Below, piece after piece: positions 24,659-32,396 of a DNA stretch of 64,000 nucleotides. The notes under the pieces are model-generated. The model was not told the origin of the DNA and ran no database searches. It saw only the letters and a program-made list of their open reading frames with translations. Positions within the stretch are counted from its first letter, which is position 1. Every line of letters begins with the position of its first letter. The position numbers and the translations under genes were made by a program. Source of the DNA: Ferrovibrio terrae (GTDB lineage: Bacteria > Pseudomonadota > Alphaproteobacteria > Ferrovibrionales > Ferrovibrionaceae); the NCBI RefSeq assembly GCF_007197755.1, contig NZ_CP041636.1:3322001-3386000 (forward strand), given 5' to 3'.

Positions 24659-25444
24659 TCAGGATACGCGGTCGGTCGATAAGGGGGCATGGCTGTCGGC
24701 CTGCCAGCGCAGCAGTCGGCGGGTCGCGATGTCGACGCCGGCGTATAACCCGACGGCGCAGGCGGCGAGCAGGATCAGGGCGGCGAACATCAGGTCGGTC
24801 TGTACGCGCGCATTGGCCTGCAGCATGCGGAAACCCAGGCCTGCGCTGGCGCCGACCCATTCGCCGATCACCGCACCGATCGGCGCGACGGCGGCGGCAA
24901 TCTTAAGCCCGCTGGCAAAGGCCGGCAGCGCGGCCATGACGCGGATATGCAGCAGGATGCGCAGGCGATGCCGCGGCGCATCGGCTGTCATCACGCGCGC
25001 CAGATCGAGCCAGCCGGATTCAGTGCGGCGCAGGCCATCGTAAAGCGCGACAGCGACAGGGAAGAAGATCACCAGCACCGCCATCATCACTTTCGAGGCC
25101 ATGCCGAAGCCGAGCCACAGCACCAGCAGCGGTGCCAGCGCAAACACCGGCACGGCCTGGCTGGCGATCAGCAGTGGCAGTAACCAGCGCCGGGCGACTG
25201 GCGACAACAGCAGGCTGATCGCGGCAATGGCTCCCAGCAGGCTGCCGAACAACAGGCCGAGCAGCATTTCGGCCACCGTCACCGCTGCTTCGCCGAGCAG
25301 CAGTGCGGCATTGTCGACGAGGGCGACGGCCACGCGATCCGGCGCGGGCAGGATGTAGGGCGGCAGTTCAAACACCCAGACGATGCCCTGCCAGAGCAGC
25401 AGCAGGCCAATGAGGGTGATGGCGGTGCGGATCAGACTGTTCAT
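24659..25444 (-). CDS. thiX: ABC transporter permease (ThiX)
   Basis: A 261-residue inner-membrane permease of the BPD_transp_1 family. About six hydrophobic segments are visible, for example ITLIGLLLLWQGIVWVF and LLPLLIASQAVPVFALAPLLVLWLG. The EAA loop is GLKIAAAVAPIGAVIGEWVGAS. It overlaps the ATPase gene by four bases and precedes thiY by 12 bases. With the TPP riboswitch upstream it is the membrane channel of the thiamine-precursor importer. Confidence 0.87.
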   Translation of the reverse strand: MNSLIRTAITLIGLLLLWQGIVWVFELPPYILPAPDRVAVALVDNAALLLGEAAVTVAEMLLGLLFGSLLGAIAAISLLLSPVARRWLLPLLIASQAVPVFALAPLLVLWLGFGMASKVMMAVLVIFFPVAVALYDGLRRTESGWLDLARVMTADAPRHRLRILLHIRVMAALPAFASGLKIAAAVAPIGAVIGEWVGASAGLGFRMLQANARVQTDLMFAALILLAACAVGLYAGVDIATRRLLRWQADSHAPLSTDRVS

Positions 25445-26181
25445 ACGGCCACAGCTTTCTGCAGCGCGGCCTGCACGCCGCGTAGCACGGGCAGCACGGA
25501 TGCCGACAAGGGATCACGCGGCGCGGCCGGCGATAACACGGCAGCCTGCTGCAGGCTGGCCGGCTGGCCGCTCAGGATGAAGATACGGTTGGCAAGACGG
25601 CAGGCTTCGGCCGGATCATGCGTCACCAGCAGCACGGTGCGATGCGCCAGCATCTCGCTGGCCAGCTCCTGCATCGCCGCGCGTGTGATCGCATCCAGTG
25701 CCGAGAAGGGCTCGTCCATCAGCACCAATGGCCGGTCTTCCATCAGCGTGCGCGCCAGGGCTGCGCGCTGGCGCATTCCGCCAGAGAGAGAGGCCGGCAG
25801 GGCAGTGGCGCGGTCGGCCAGGCCAAGCCGCGTCAGCAGGGTCTGTGCCAGCGCAATGTCGGGTACTTCTCCGCGCAGGCGTGCGCCGAGCAGGATGTTG
25901 TCCTGCAGGCTGAGCCAGGGCAGCAGCAGGTCCTGTTGCGCCATCCAGGCAGCCTGGCCAGCGAAAGGGGAGGATTGGCCAGGCAGCAGGCCGGCGATCA
26001 GGCGGAGCAGTGTGCTCTTGCCGCAGCCGCTGGCGCCCAGGATCGCCACCGTTTCGCCGGCAGCAAGGTCGAGCGAGAAGGGTGCGAGCACAGCGCGGTT
26101 GCCATAAGCGAAACCGCTGCCTTCCAGCCGGAAGGCCGGCGCAGATGCGGACGGAGGAAGGGAGATGGAGTCTGCTGACAA
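25441..26181 (-). CDS. thiZ: ABC transporter ATP-binding protein (ThiZ)
   Basis: A 246-residue ABC ATPase. Walker A is GASGCGKST, the signature is LSGGMRQRAALAR, Walker B is RPLVLMDEPFSALD, and the switch His lies in LLVTHDPAEA. The frame has no ATG near its N-terminus; TTG 26181 is proposed because the GGGA of the TPP riboswitch 3' end lies about nine bases upstream. If so, ligand-dependent folding would directly mask the ribosome site. A downstream start is possible, since the first 15 residues are low-complexity. First gene of thiZXY. Confidence 0.87.
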   Translation of the reverse strand: MSADSISLPPSASAPAFRLEGSGFAYGNRAVLAPFSLDLAAGETVAILGASGCGKSTLLRLIAGLLPGQSSPFAGQAAWMAQQDLLLPWLSLQDNILLGARLRGEVPDIALAQTLLTRLGLADRATALPASLSGGMRQRAALARTLMEDRPLVLMDEPFSALDAITRAAMQELASEMLAHRTVLLVTHDPAEACRLANRIFILSGQPASLQQAAVLSPAAPRDPLSASVLPVLRGVQAALQKAVAV

Positions 26182-26187
26182 ACCGCT

Positions 26188-26282
26188 GATCCCTACGCCG
26201 GTATCAACCGGATCAGGTTCGAGGGGTCGTCCGGCTCACCCGGACCTCTCAGCCGCCAATCGGCTCCCCCTCAGCTGGGGCC
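26188..26282 (-). ncRNA. TPP riboswitch (THI element)
   Basis: On the minus strand the leader contains GGCTGAGAGG, a variable P3 hairpin (TCCGGGTGAGCCGGA), GACCCCTCGAACCTGATC and the conserved TPP core ending GATACCGGCGTAGGGA. These are the pyrimidine- and pyrophosphate-binding halves of the thiamine pyrophosphate aptamer. The aptamer ends about 7 bases before the proposed TTG start of thiZ, indicating control of translation initiation. It would switch off the thiZXY importer when TPP is abundant. Confidence 0.93.
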
Positions 26283-26337
26283 ATTATAGGCGAGCTGGAC
26301 AGCTTGTTAAGCCCCGCAGGCCCACTAGATTCTGCCT

Positions 26338-27459
26338 ATGCACCAGCCAGCACTGTTTATCGGCAACGAGATCTATCGGCATTCCAGCCTGGGCGGAAAA
26401 CACCCGCTGTCGATCCCGCGGGTTTCGACCGTGATGGACATGGTGCACGCGCTGGGCTGGCTGGAAGACGGCCAGTATCGCGAAAGCCGCCAGGCAACGC
26501 CCGAGCAACTCGCGCGTTTCCATCGCGAAGACTATGTCGCTGCCGTGCAGGCGGCTGAGCGGACCCTGACCGTGAGCCGCGAGGATTCCGAGCGCTACAA
26601 TCTCGGTCGCGGCGGTAATCCGGTTTACGCCACAATGTTCCGCCGCCCGGCCACCGGCGTCGGCGGTAGCCTGATCGCGGCGCAGCATCTGCTGCAGAAC
26701 GGCGGCGGCATTGTCTACAGCCCCGGCGGCGGCACGCATCACGGCCGCCCGGCGCAGGCCTCGGGCTTCTGTTATTTCAACGATCCGGTGCTGGCGATCC
26801 TGGCCATGCTGGATGCCGGCCTGTCGCGAGTCGCCTATATCGATCTTGATGTCCATCACGGCGACGGCGTGGCCGATGCCTTCGCTGCCGATCCGCGCGT
26901 GCTGGTTGTCTCGGTGCACGAAGCTGGCCGCTGGCCGCATTCAGGGCAGCTCGATGAAGAGGGTGTTGGTAATCTTTTCAACCTGCCGATCACGCCCGGC
27001 ATGGTCGATGACGAGATGATGGCGCTGGTCGAAGAGGCCATCGGACCGCTGGTCGAGGGCTTCCGGCCAGACGCACTGGTGATCCAGTGCGGTGCAGATG
27101 CGCTGGCTGACGATCCGCTGGGCAAGCAGACGCTGTCGAACGGTGCCTTGTGGCATGCGGTCGCAGCCCTGAAACCGCTGGCGCCGCGCCTGTTGGTGCT
27201 GGGCGGCGGCGGCTATAATCCGTGGTCGGTGGCGCGGTGCTGGACCGGCATCTGGGCGGAGCTGAACGGGCTGGAAAAGCCCGACCGGTTGCCACCTGTT
27301 GCTGAAACCCTGTTGCGGGGCCTGAGCTGGAACCGCAGTGCGGGCCGCCACCCGCCAAACCACTGGTTCGTCACGCTTGCCGATATCCCGCGCCATGGAC
27401 CGGTGCGCGACGAGGTGCAGGGACTGGTACGGCGTGTGAAAGAGAGGATGAGGGCGTGA
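26338..27459 (+). CDS. histone deacetylase / AcuC-family deacetylase-like enzyme
   Basis: A 373-residue arginase-deacetylase fold protein. GGGTHHGRPAQASGFCYFNDPVLAI contains the catalytic His pair (about 134-135), and YIDLDVHHGDGVADAF has the zinc ligands Asp and His. The third zinc Asp lies in VIQCGADALADDPLG, and the catalytic Tyr-loop is LGGGGYNP. Bacterial members are AcuC-like protein deacetylases or acetylpolyamine amidohydrolases; the long AcuC-type architecture favours the former. Ribosome site is weak. It overlaps the DUF192 gene by four bases. Confidence 0.87.
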   Translation: MHQPALFIGNEIYRHSSLGGKHPLSIPRVSTVMDMVHALGWLEDGQYRESRQATPEQLARFHREDYVAAVQAAERTLTVSREDSERYNLGRGGNPVYATMFRRPATGVGGSLIAAQHLLQNGGGIVYSPGGGTHHGRPAQASGFCYFNDPVLAILAMLDAGLSRVAYIDLDVHHGDGVADAFAADPRVLVVSVHEAGRWPHSGQLDEEGVGNLFNLPITPGMVDDEMMALVEEAIGPLVEGFRPDALVIQCGADALADDPLGKQTLSNGALWHAVAALKPLAPRLLVLGGGGYNPWSVARCWTGIWAELNGLEKPDRLPPVAETLLRGLSWNRSAGRHPPNHWFVTLADIPRHGPVRDEVQGLVRRVKERMRA

Positions 27460-27944
27460 AACTCAGTCGGGTATGGACCGTTCTATGCGGCATGATTCTG
27501 TTGGCCACACTTACCGTTGCCCCGCCGATCGCGGCGCAGCCGCAGCCGACCCTGCCGCAGAGCGACCTGGTGATCCAGACCGCGAAGGGGCCACAACGTT
27601 TCCGTGTCGAACTGGCGGATAACGACCAGTCGCGGGCGCGCGGCATGATGTTCCGCACCAGCATGGCGCCGGATGCCGGCATGCTGTTCGACTTCAGGCA
27701 GGAGCAGATGGCGTCCTTCTGGATGCGCAACACGCTGCTGCCGCTGGATATGCTGTTCATCAAGGCCGACGGCACCATCCTGAACATCCACCAGCGCGCT
27801 ATCCCCCGGGACGAGACCGGTATCAACTCGGTCGGGCCGGTACGGGCGGTGCTGGAGGTGAATGGTGGCACGACCGCCCGGCTGGGCATCAAGGCCGGCG
27901 ACAAGGTCGAACACGCCATTTTCGGAAACACGCCCCGGAAGTGA
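27456..27944 (+). CDS. exported DUF192 domain protein
   Basis: A 162-residue protein with an N-terminal signal peptide (VWTVLCGMILLATLTVAPPIAA) and a DUF192 domain. The latter shows FRVELADNDQSRARGMMFRTSM, GMLFDF, SFWMRNTLLPLDMLFI and VLEVNGGTTARLGIKAGDKV. The family is widespread, its biochemical role unknown, and members are small beta-barrel proteins at the envelope. GTG 27456 overlaps the deacetylase stop, so the two are translationally coupled. Confidence 0.85.
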   Translation: MKLSRVWTVLCGMILLATLTVAPPIAAQPQPTLPQSDLVIQTAKGPQRFRVELADNDQSRARGMMFRTSMAPDAGMLFDFRQEQMASFWMRNTLLPLDMLFIKADGTILNIHQRAIPRDETGINSVGPVRAVLEVNGGTTARLGIKAGDKVEHAIFGNTPRK

Positions 27945-28059
27945 TTCTGGCGAGAAAGCCGGTTTCCGGGCCCCGTCCGGGCCAGTTTAAGGCTGGGCAG
28001 GGGCTGGTCGGGGACGATGGCTTCATGCTAAAAGGCGGCCACTTTCCGCTATTTACGGG

Positions 28060-28136
28060 CGGGGTGTAGCTCAGTCTGGTAGAGCGCTTGCTTTGGGAGC
28101 AAGAAGTCGCTGGTTCGAATCCAGTCACCCCGACCA
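28060..28136 (+). tRNA. tRNA-Pro (UGG)
   Basis: A 77-nt tRNA. CGGGGTG pairs with CACCCCG, followed by discriminator A and an encoded CCA (28134-28136). The anticodon loop CTTTGGGA holds anticodon TGG. D-arm and T-arm (GGTTCGAATCC) are canonical. Confidence 0.95.
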
Positions 28137-28174
28137 TAATGGCCCTGACGACCAGCAGACCCAGGATCAGGACG

Positions 28175-28471
28175 ATGACCAAGGCCCGTATCTATCAGCC
28201 GACCAAGACCGCCATGCAGTCGGGCAGGGCGCGGACCCAGCAATGGGTGCTGGAATACGATACCGCTGCCAGCCGTTTCGTCGAGCCGCTCATGGGCTGG
28301 ACCGGGGCTGCCGGCACGCTGGGCCAACTGACGCTGAAATTCGACAGCAAGGAAGAAGCGATCGCCTATGCCAACAAGAAGGGCATCGCCTACGACATCG
28401 AGGAGCCGCAGGTTCGCAAGCTGAACCGCCGCGCCTATGCCGATAACTTCGCGTATACCAGAATCCGCTAA
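28175..28471 (+). CDS. NDUFS4-like complex I accessory subunit
   Basis: A 98-residue homologue of the mitochondrial complex I subunit NDUFS4 (ETC_C1_NDUFA4-type domain): ARIYQPTKTAMQSGRARTQQWVLEY, PLMGWTGAAGTLGQLTLKFDSKEEAIAYANKKG and the C-terminal NRRAYADNFAYTRIR. In alphaproteobacteria and mitochondria it stabilises the NADH-binding arm of complex I. The ATG at 28175 is chosen because family members begin MxARIY and AGGA precedes it. It is outside the main nuo cluster, next to tRNA genes, as is usual, and ends before a terminator. Confidence 0.92.
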   Translation: MTKARIYQPTKTAMQSGRARTQQWVLEYDTAASRFVEPLMGWTGAAGTLGQLTLKFDSKEEAIAYANKKGIAYDIEEPQVRKLNRRAYADNFAYTRIR

Positions 28472-28496
28472 GCAGTCTCCGGCGAGGTGCCCGCAG

Positions 28497-28521
28497 CGGC
28501 CGGCCTCGCCGGCCGTTTTTG
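28497..28521 (+). terminator. rho-independent terminator after the NDUFS4-like gene
   Basis: CGGCCGGC (28497-28504) pairs with GCCGGCCG (28508-28515) around CTC, followed by TTTTTG. It separates the gene from the tRNA-Arg gene. Confidence 0.9.
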
Positions 28522-28542
28522 TTTGCCGCCAGAGTCTCCTGC

Positions 28543-28619
28543 GTGCCCTTAGCTCAGTTGGATAGAGCAGCCGCCTTCTAAGCGGCAGGTCGGTGGTTCG
28601 AATCCACCAGGGCACGCCA
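28543..28619 (+). tRNA. tRNA-Arg (UCU)
   Basis: A 77-nt tRNA. GTGCCCT pairs with AGGGCAC, followed by discriminator G and an encoded CCA (28617-28619). The anticodon loop CCTTCTAAG holds anticodon TCT, reading AGA/AGG. T-arm GGTTCGAATCC is canonical. Confidence 0.95.
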
Positions 28620-28744
28620 TTCCTCACATTCGTCATCTTCGCAGTAACGACGTGGGAGTGTTCCGCGCGTTCACTCGTCACTGCGAAATACAAGCTTGAC
28701 GCGACAAATTTTCGTTGACGGCCTCAAAGTCTCTGCCCTAACTA

Positions 28745-28759
28745 CCATACAAGATATGG
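28745..28759. promoter_or_regulatory. putative operator in front of the GntR-family gene
   Basis: CCATA (28745-28749) and TATGG (28755-28759) form an inverted repeat spaced by CAAGA, directly before the regulator's start. FadR-type GntR proteins bind similar short inverted repeats, often autoregulating. The assignment is inference; no second copy was found before dctP or dctQ. Confidence 0.4.
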
Positions 28760-28762
28760 AAC

Positions 28763-29620
28763 ATGGCCATAGATGCCATGGCGGGAGGAAAACAGTTGGC
28801 GGCGATGGGGCGCAGTCAGTCAGCAACGCGTGTAAAGCAGCGCCAGCGAGAAGCTGATGTGCTGCCGGTGGCGCGTCCACGACGGATGCGCGGCAATACC
28901 TCGCCGGGCGGAGCCACCGCATCGGCCCAGGTGTATCAGCAGCTGCGCGCGCAGATCATCGCACTCGACATTCCGCCCGGCGCAGCTTTGTCCGAGAACG
29001 ATCTTGCTTCGGCATTCGGTGTAAGCCGTACGCCCGTTCGCGAGGCGCTGCTGCGACTGGCGGACGAGGGACTGGTCGAGATCGTGCCGAAATCCGGCAC
29101 CACCGTCAGCCGTATTCCCTATGCCCAACTCGCCGAGGCCATCGTCATCCGCAAGGCGCTGGAGGAGGTGGCGGTGCGCGAGGCGAGCCTGCGTGCCACC
29201 AAGAGCCAGTTCACCGGTCTTTGGGCGCTGATCGAGCGCCAGCGTGAAGCGGCGAAGGCCGATGATCGCGATGCCTTCCATGCCGCTGACGAGGCGTTTC
29301 ACGCCGCCATTGCCGAAGCAGCCGGCTATCCCGGCATCTGGCGCCTGGTCAATCAGGTGAAGGTTCAGGTTGACCGCCTGCGGCATCTGACGCTGCCGGA
29401 AGGCGGTCGCATGCTGCGCGTGACCAAGGAACACGCCGCAGTGCTGACCGCCATGGAGAAGCGCGACGGCAACAAGGCGATTGCCGCCATGCGTGGTCAT
29501 CTGGACGGGCTGGAGTACAGCCTGCCGGAAATCCGTCGCAGCAATCCCGATTATTTTGTTGGTGAAACAGGAGTGTTCGTGTTGCCCGGTGTTGCTGGGC
29601 GAAAAACCAGAAGTGCGTGA
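28763..29620 (+). CDS. GntR/FadR-family transcriptional regulator
   Basis: Up to 285 residues. After a roughly 50-residue Arg-rich N-terminal extension, the GntR winged helix (about 52-115) has VYQQLRAQIIALDIPPGAALSENDLASAFGVSRTPVREAL, whose helix-turn-helix part is SRTPVREALLRL. The FCD ligand domain (about 125-260) has the DAFHAADEAFHAAIAEAAGYPGIW pattern with metal-binding Asp/His. The true start is uncertain: TTG 28796 follows GGAGG at a good distance, and ATG 28763 and 28805 also exist. Placed 23 bases before a TRAP dctP gene, it probably controls this uptake and catabolism locus, with a sugar acid or organic acid as effector. Confidence 0.87.
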   Translation: MAIDAMAGGKQLAAMGRSQSATRVKQRQREADVLPVARPRRMRGNTSPGGATASAQVYQQLRAQIIALDIPPGAALSENDLASAFGVSRTPVREALLRLADEGLVEIVPKSGTTVSRIPYAQLAEAIVIRKALEEVAVREASLRATKSQFTGLWALIERQREAAKADDRDAFHAADEAFHAAIAEAAGYPGIWRLVNQVKVQVDRLRHLTLPEGGRMLRVTKEHAAVLTAMEKRDGNKAIAAMRGHLDGLEYSLPEIRRSNPDYFVGETGVFVLPGVAGRKTRSA

Positions 29621-29643
29621 CAACCAAAACGAGGGAGAGAAAC

Positions 29644-30618
29644 ATGAAAAAGATGATGACAGGCCTGGCTGTGGCAGCACTGTTTGCGGTCGCTGGTCCG
29701 GCAGGGGCGCAGACCAAGCTGAAATGGGCGCATGTTTACGAAACGCCTGAACCCTATCACACCGAGGCAGTCTGGGCCGCCGGCGAGATCGCCAAGCTTA
29801 CCAACAACAAGTATCAGATCGATGTGTTTCCGGCCTCGCAGCTCGGCAACGAAAACCAGATCAACGAAGGCCTCGGGCTCGGCACTGTTGATATGATTTA
29901 TACCGGCGTGGCTTTCGCCGGCTCGATCCACAAGCCGATCGCCATCACCAATGCGCCGTTCATCCTGCGCGATTTCGATCACTGGAAGGCCTATCGCGAT
30001 TCCAAACTGTTCCGCGATATTGCCGCCGGTTACGAGCAGAAGACCAAGCATAAGGTGACGGCGCTGACCTATTACGGCCAGCGACACGTCACTGCCAATA
30101 AAGCGATCAACAAGCCCGAAGACATGAAGGGCATGAAGCTGCGTGTGCCGCCAGCGCCGCTGTTCCTGATGTTTACCAAGTCGGTTGGCGCCAATGCTAC
30201 GCCCATCGCCTTCGCCGAAGTGTATCTGGCGCTGCAGCAGGGCACGGTGGACGGGCAGGAGAATCCGCTGCCGACCATCATGGCCAAGAAGTTCTATGAA
30301 GTGCAGAGCCACATCATGCTGACCGGCCATATCACCGAGTCTCTGCTCAGCATTGTCGGCAGCCATGTCTGGGCGAAGCTGAACGACGCTGAAAAGAAAA
30401 TCTTCGACGAAACCCTCCGCGCGGCGGCGATGCGGGCGTCCGACAAGATCCGTGCTTCGGAACTGAGCCTGGCGGATGAGTTTAAGAAACTCAACAAGAC
30501 CGTCGTGACACCGGATCGTGAGGCTTTCCGCAAGGCCGCGATGCCGTTGCACAACGACGCTTCGGCAGGCGCCGGCTGGAGTCAGGCGGAGTACGACGCG
30601 CTGCAGGCGCTGAAGTAA
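29644..30618 (+). CDS. dctP: TRAP transporter substrate-binding protein (DctP family)
   Basis: A 324-residue periplasmic protein with signal peptide (MKKMMTGLAVAALFAVAGPAGA). The mature part is DctP-like: LKWAHVYETPEPYHTEAVWAAGEI, VFPASQLGNENQINEGLGLGTVDM, and the ligand-carboxylate region LKMKGMKLRVPP-type (DMKGMKLRVPPAPLFLMF) with the conserved Arg. GAGGGAGAG precedes ATG 29644. It would bind a C4-dicarboxylate, sugar acid or similar anion and feed DctQM, whose genes start 1.2 kb downstream after an inverted enolase-superfamily gene. Confidence 0.9.
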   Translation: MKKMMTGLAVAALFAVAGPAGAQTKLKWAHVYETPEPYHTEAVWAAGEIAKLTNNKYQIDVFPASQLGNENQINEGLGLGTVDMIYTGVAFAGSIHKPIAITNAPFILRDFDHWKAYRDSKLFRDIAAGYEQKTKHKVTALTYYGQRHVTANKAINKPEDMKGMKLRVPPAPLFLMFTKSVGANATPIAFAEVYLALQQGTVDGQENPLPTIMAKKFYEVQSHIMLTGHITESLLSIVGSHVWAKLNDAEKKIFDETLRAAAMRASDKIRASELSLADEFKKLNKTVVTPDREAFRKAAMPLHNDASAGAGWSQAEYDALQALK

Positions 30619-30626
30619 GTCGGGTT

Positions 30627-30656
30627 GCCGGCGGTCCGCGCAATCGGGCCGCCGGC
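30627..30656. terminator. hairpin between convergent dctP and the enolase-superfamily gene
   Basis: GCCGGCGG (30627-30634) pairs with CCGCCGGC (30649-30656) around a 14-base loop. It lies between two converging gene ends and may act for both. No T-run follows in either direction, so efficiency is uncertain. Confidence 0.5.
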
Positions 30657-30661
30657 GTCCT

Positions 30662-31768
30662 TCAACTAATAACGATTGGCGTGAAGGCCTGCCGTTTGGC
30701 AATGGCGTCCCAGTTCCAGTCGATGCCGAGACCAGGCGCCATCGGCGCCACGGCCTTGCCATCGGCGATCTCGAGCCGGTTGAGCGTGACATCGTCGAGT
30801 TGCGGAATCCATTCTACCCAGGCGGCATTCGGTACGGCAGCGCAGAGTGAAACGTGAAGTTCCATCAGGAAATGCGGGCAGATCGGCGTGTTGAAGGTCT
30901 CGGCCAGGTGGGCGACCTTCAGCCATGGCGTGATGCCGCCGATGCGCGCCACGTCGGGTTGCACGATGCTGCAGGCGCGCTGTTGCAGATACTCCCGGAA
31001 ATGACTGGGATGATAGATCGACTCTCCCACCGCGATGGGCAAGGTCGTCGCGCCGCAGAGCCGCCTATGGCCATCCAGATCCTCGGCCGGCAGCGGTTCC
31101 TCGAACCAGGCGAGATCGAAAGCCTCGAACTGACGTGCCCGACGGATTGCTTCGGCGGCGGTGAAGGCCTGGTTGGCGTCGGTCATGATCTCGAAGGCCG
31201 GACCGACAGCCTGACGAACGGCGCCGAGCCGCGCCACGTCTTCCGCCACATGGGGGCGGCCGACCTTGATCTTGGCGCCGCGGAAGCCGGCATCGCGCGC
31301 CTTCAGCGTATCATCCACCAGCGCTGCAGGCTCTATATGCAGCCAGCCGCCCTCGGTGGTGTAGACCGGTACGGCCGGCTGGGCACCGCCGGCTTCCTGC
31401 CAGAGCGGACGTTCGGCTGCCAGGCAGCGCAGATCCCACAAGGCGGTATCAATGGCAGCCAGCGCCAGGCTGGTAATTGCGCCAACCGCAGTGGCATGCG
31501 TGGCGAAGAACAGATCCTTCCATATCATCTCGATCAGCGCCGGGTCGCGGCCGATCAGTCGCGGCGCAAGATGGTCGCGCAGCAGCGCCACTACGGACGA
31601 GCCGCCAGTGCCGATTGTATAAGTGTAACCTGTCCCGACAAGTCCGTCGGTGGTGGTAATGCGCACCATCGGCGTTTCCTGCGTGACGAAAGACTGGATA
31701 GCGTCGGTTCGTTTCACTTTCGGCGGCAGGTCGACCTGTCCCACCTCCACGCGTGCAATTCTCGCCAT
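30662..31768 (-). CDS. mandelate racemase/muconate lactonizing enzyme (enolase superfamily) protein
   Basis: A 368-residue enolase-superfamily enzyme. The N-terminal capping domain is MARIARVEVGQVDLPPKVKR. The barrel carries GAKIKVGRP (Lys acid/base region), EIMTDANQAF with the first metal Asp, LAWFEEPLPAEDLDGHRRL with the second metal Glu, and AVGESIYH with the third. Such enzymes dehydrate sugar acids or racemise/cycloisomerise carboxylates. The start at 31768 follows GGGAGGAC. It sits on the minus strand between dctP and dctQM, so catabolism and uptake genes are interleaved. Substrate not assigned. Confidence 0.9.
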   Translation of the reverse strand: MARIARVEVGQVDLPPKVKRTDAIQSFVTQETPMVRITTTDGLVGTGYTYTIGTGGSSVVALLRDHLAPRLIGRDPALIEMIWKDLFFATHATAVGAITSLALAAIDTALWDLRCLAAERPLWQEAGGAQPAVPVYTTEGGWLHIEPAALVDDTLKARDAGFRGAKIKVGRPHVAEDVARLGAVRQAVGPAFEIMTDANQAFTAAEAIRRARQFEAFDLAWFEEPLPAEDLDGHRRLCGATTLPIAVGESIYHPSHFREYLQQRACSIVQPDVARIGGITPWLKVAHLAETFNTPICPHFLMELHVSLCAAVPNAAWVEWIPQLDDVTLNRLEIADGKAVAPMAPGLGIDWNWDAIAKRQAFTPIVIS

Positions 31769-31836
31769 AAAAACGTCCTCCCTGATTTTTACTTGGCCAC
31801 AGAATGCCAAGGCTTTCGCTATAAGGAAATGAGGAA

Positions 31837-32385
31837 ATGACCGACCTGAAAACCGACGACACACCGCATTTGATCAGCACGGTCGATCCTGAGGTCAAGA
31901 TCGAACATCATGTGGAGGATTGGTTGTCCTTCGGCATCTTCTGGACATTGGCCGGAGTGGTGTTTCTGCAGTTCTTCACCCGGTACGTGCTGAACGATTC
32001 AGTCGCGTGGACCGAGGAGATTGCACGTTATCTGTTGATCTGGATCACCTTCATCGGCGCTACCATCTCTTTTCGCCGGGGCACTCATATCAGCGTCGAG
32101 ATGTTGCAGCACTTCATGCCGGAAAAGCTGGTGCGACCACTGCGTTTTGTCATCGATGTGCTGACGGTAGGATTCGTCGCGCTGCTTTGCTGGTTTTCGA
32201 TCGCCATTACCGAGCGCATGCACATTCAGACCATGACGGTGATCGAATGGCCAATGAGCATCGTCTATGCCGGCGTCGGGCTAGGGTGCTTCCTGATGTT
32301 TTACCGCGCGGTACAGGTGTTCATCGCCAACGCCAGGCGTCGCTGGGCCGAGGATCCGGCCAAGCAGACACTGATCATTGATTGA
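31837..32385 (+). CDS. dctQ: TRAP transporter small permease (DctQ)
   Basis: A 182-residue inner-membrane protein with about four hydrophobic helices. The DctQ features are FWTLAGVVFLQFFTRYVLNDSVAWTEEIARYLLIWITFIGATISFRRGTHI (TRY..N..W.EE..R.L..W, a family signature). GAGGAA precedes ATG 31837. It ends 11 bases before dctM. With DctP and DctM it forms the Na+-dependent uptake system of this locus. Confidence 0.9.
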   Translation: MTDLKTDDTPHLISTVDPEVKIEHHVEDWLSFGIFWTLAGVVFLQFFTRYVLNDSVAWTEEIARYLLIWITFIGATISFRRGTHISVEMLQHFMPEKLVRPLRFVIDVLTVGFVALLCWFSIAITERMHIQTMTVIEWPMSIVYAGVGLGCFLMFYRAVQVFIANARRRWAEDPAKQTLIID

Positions 32386-32396
32386 GGGTATCCATT

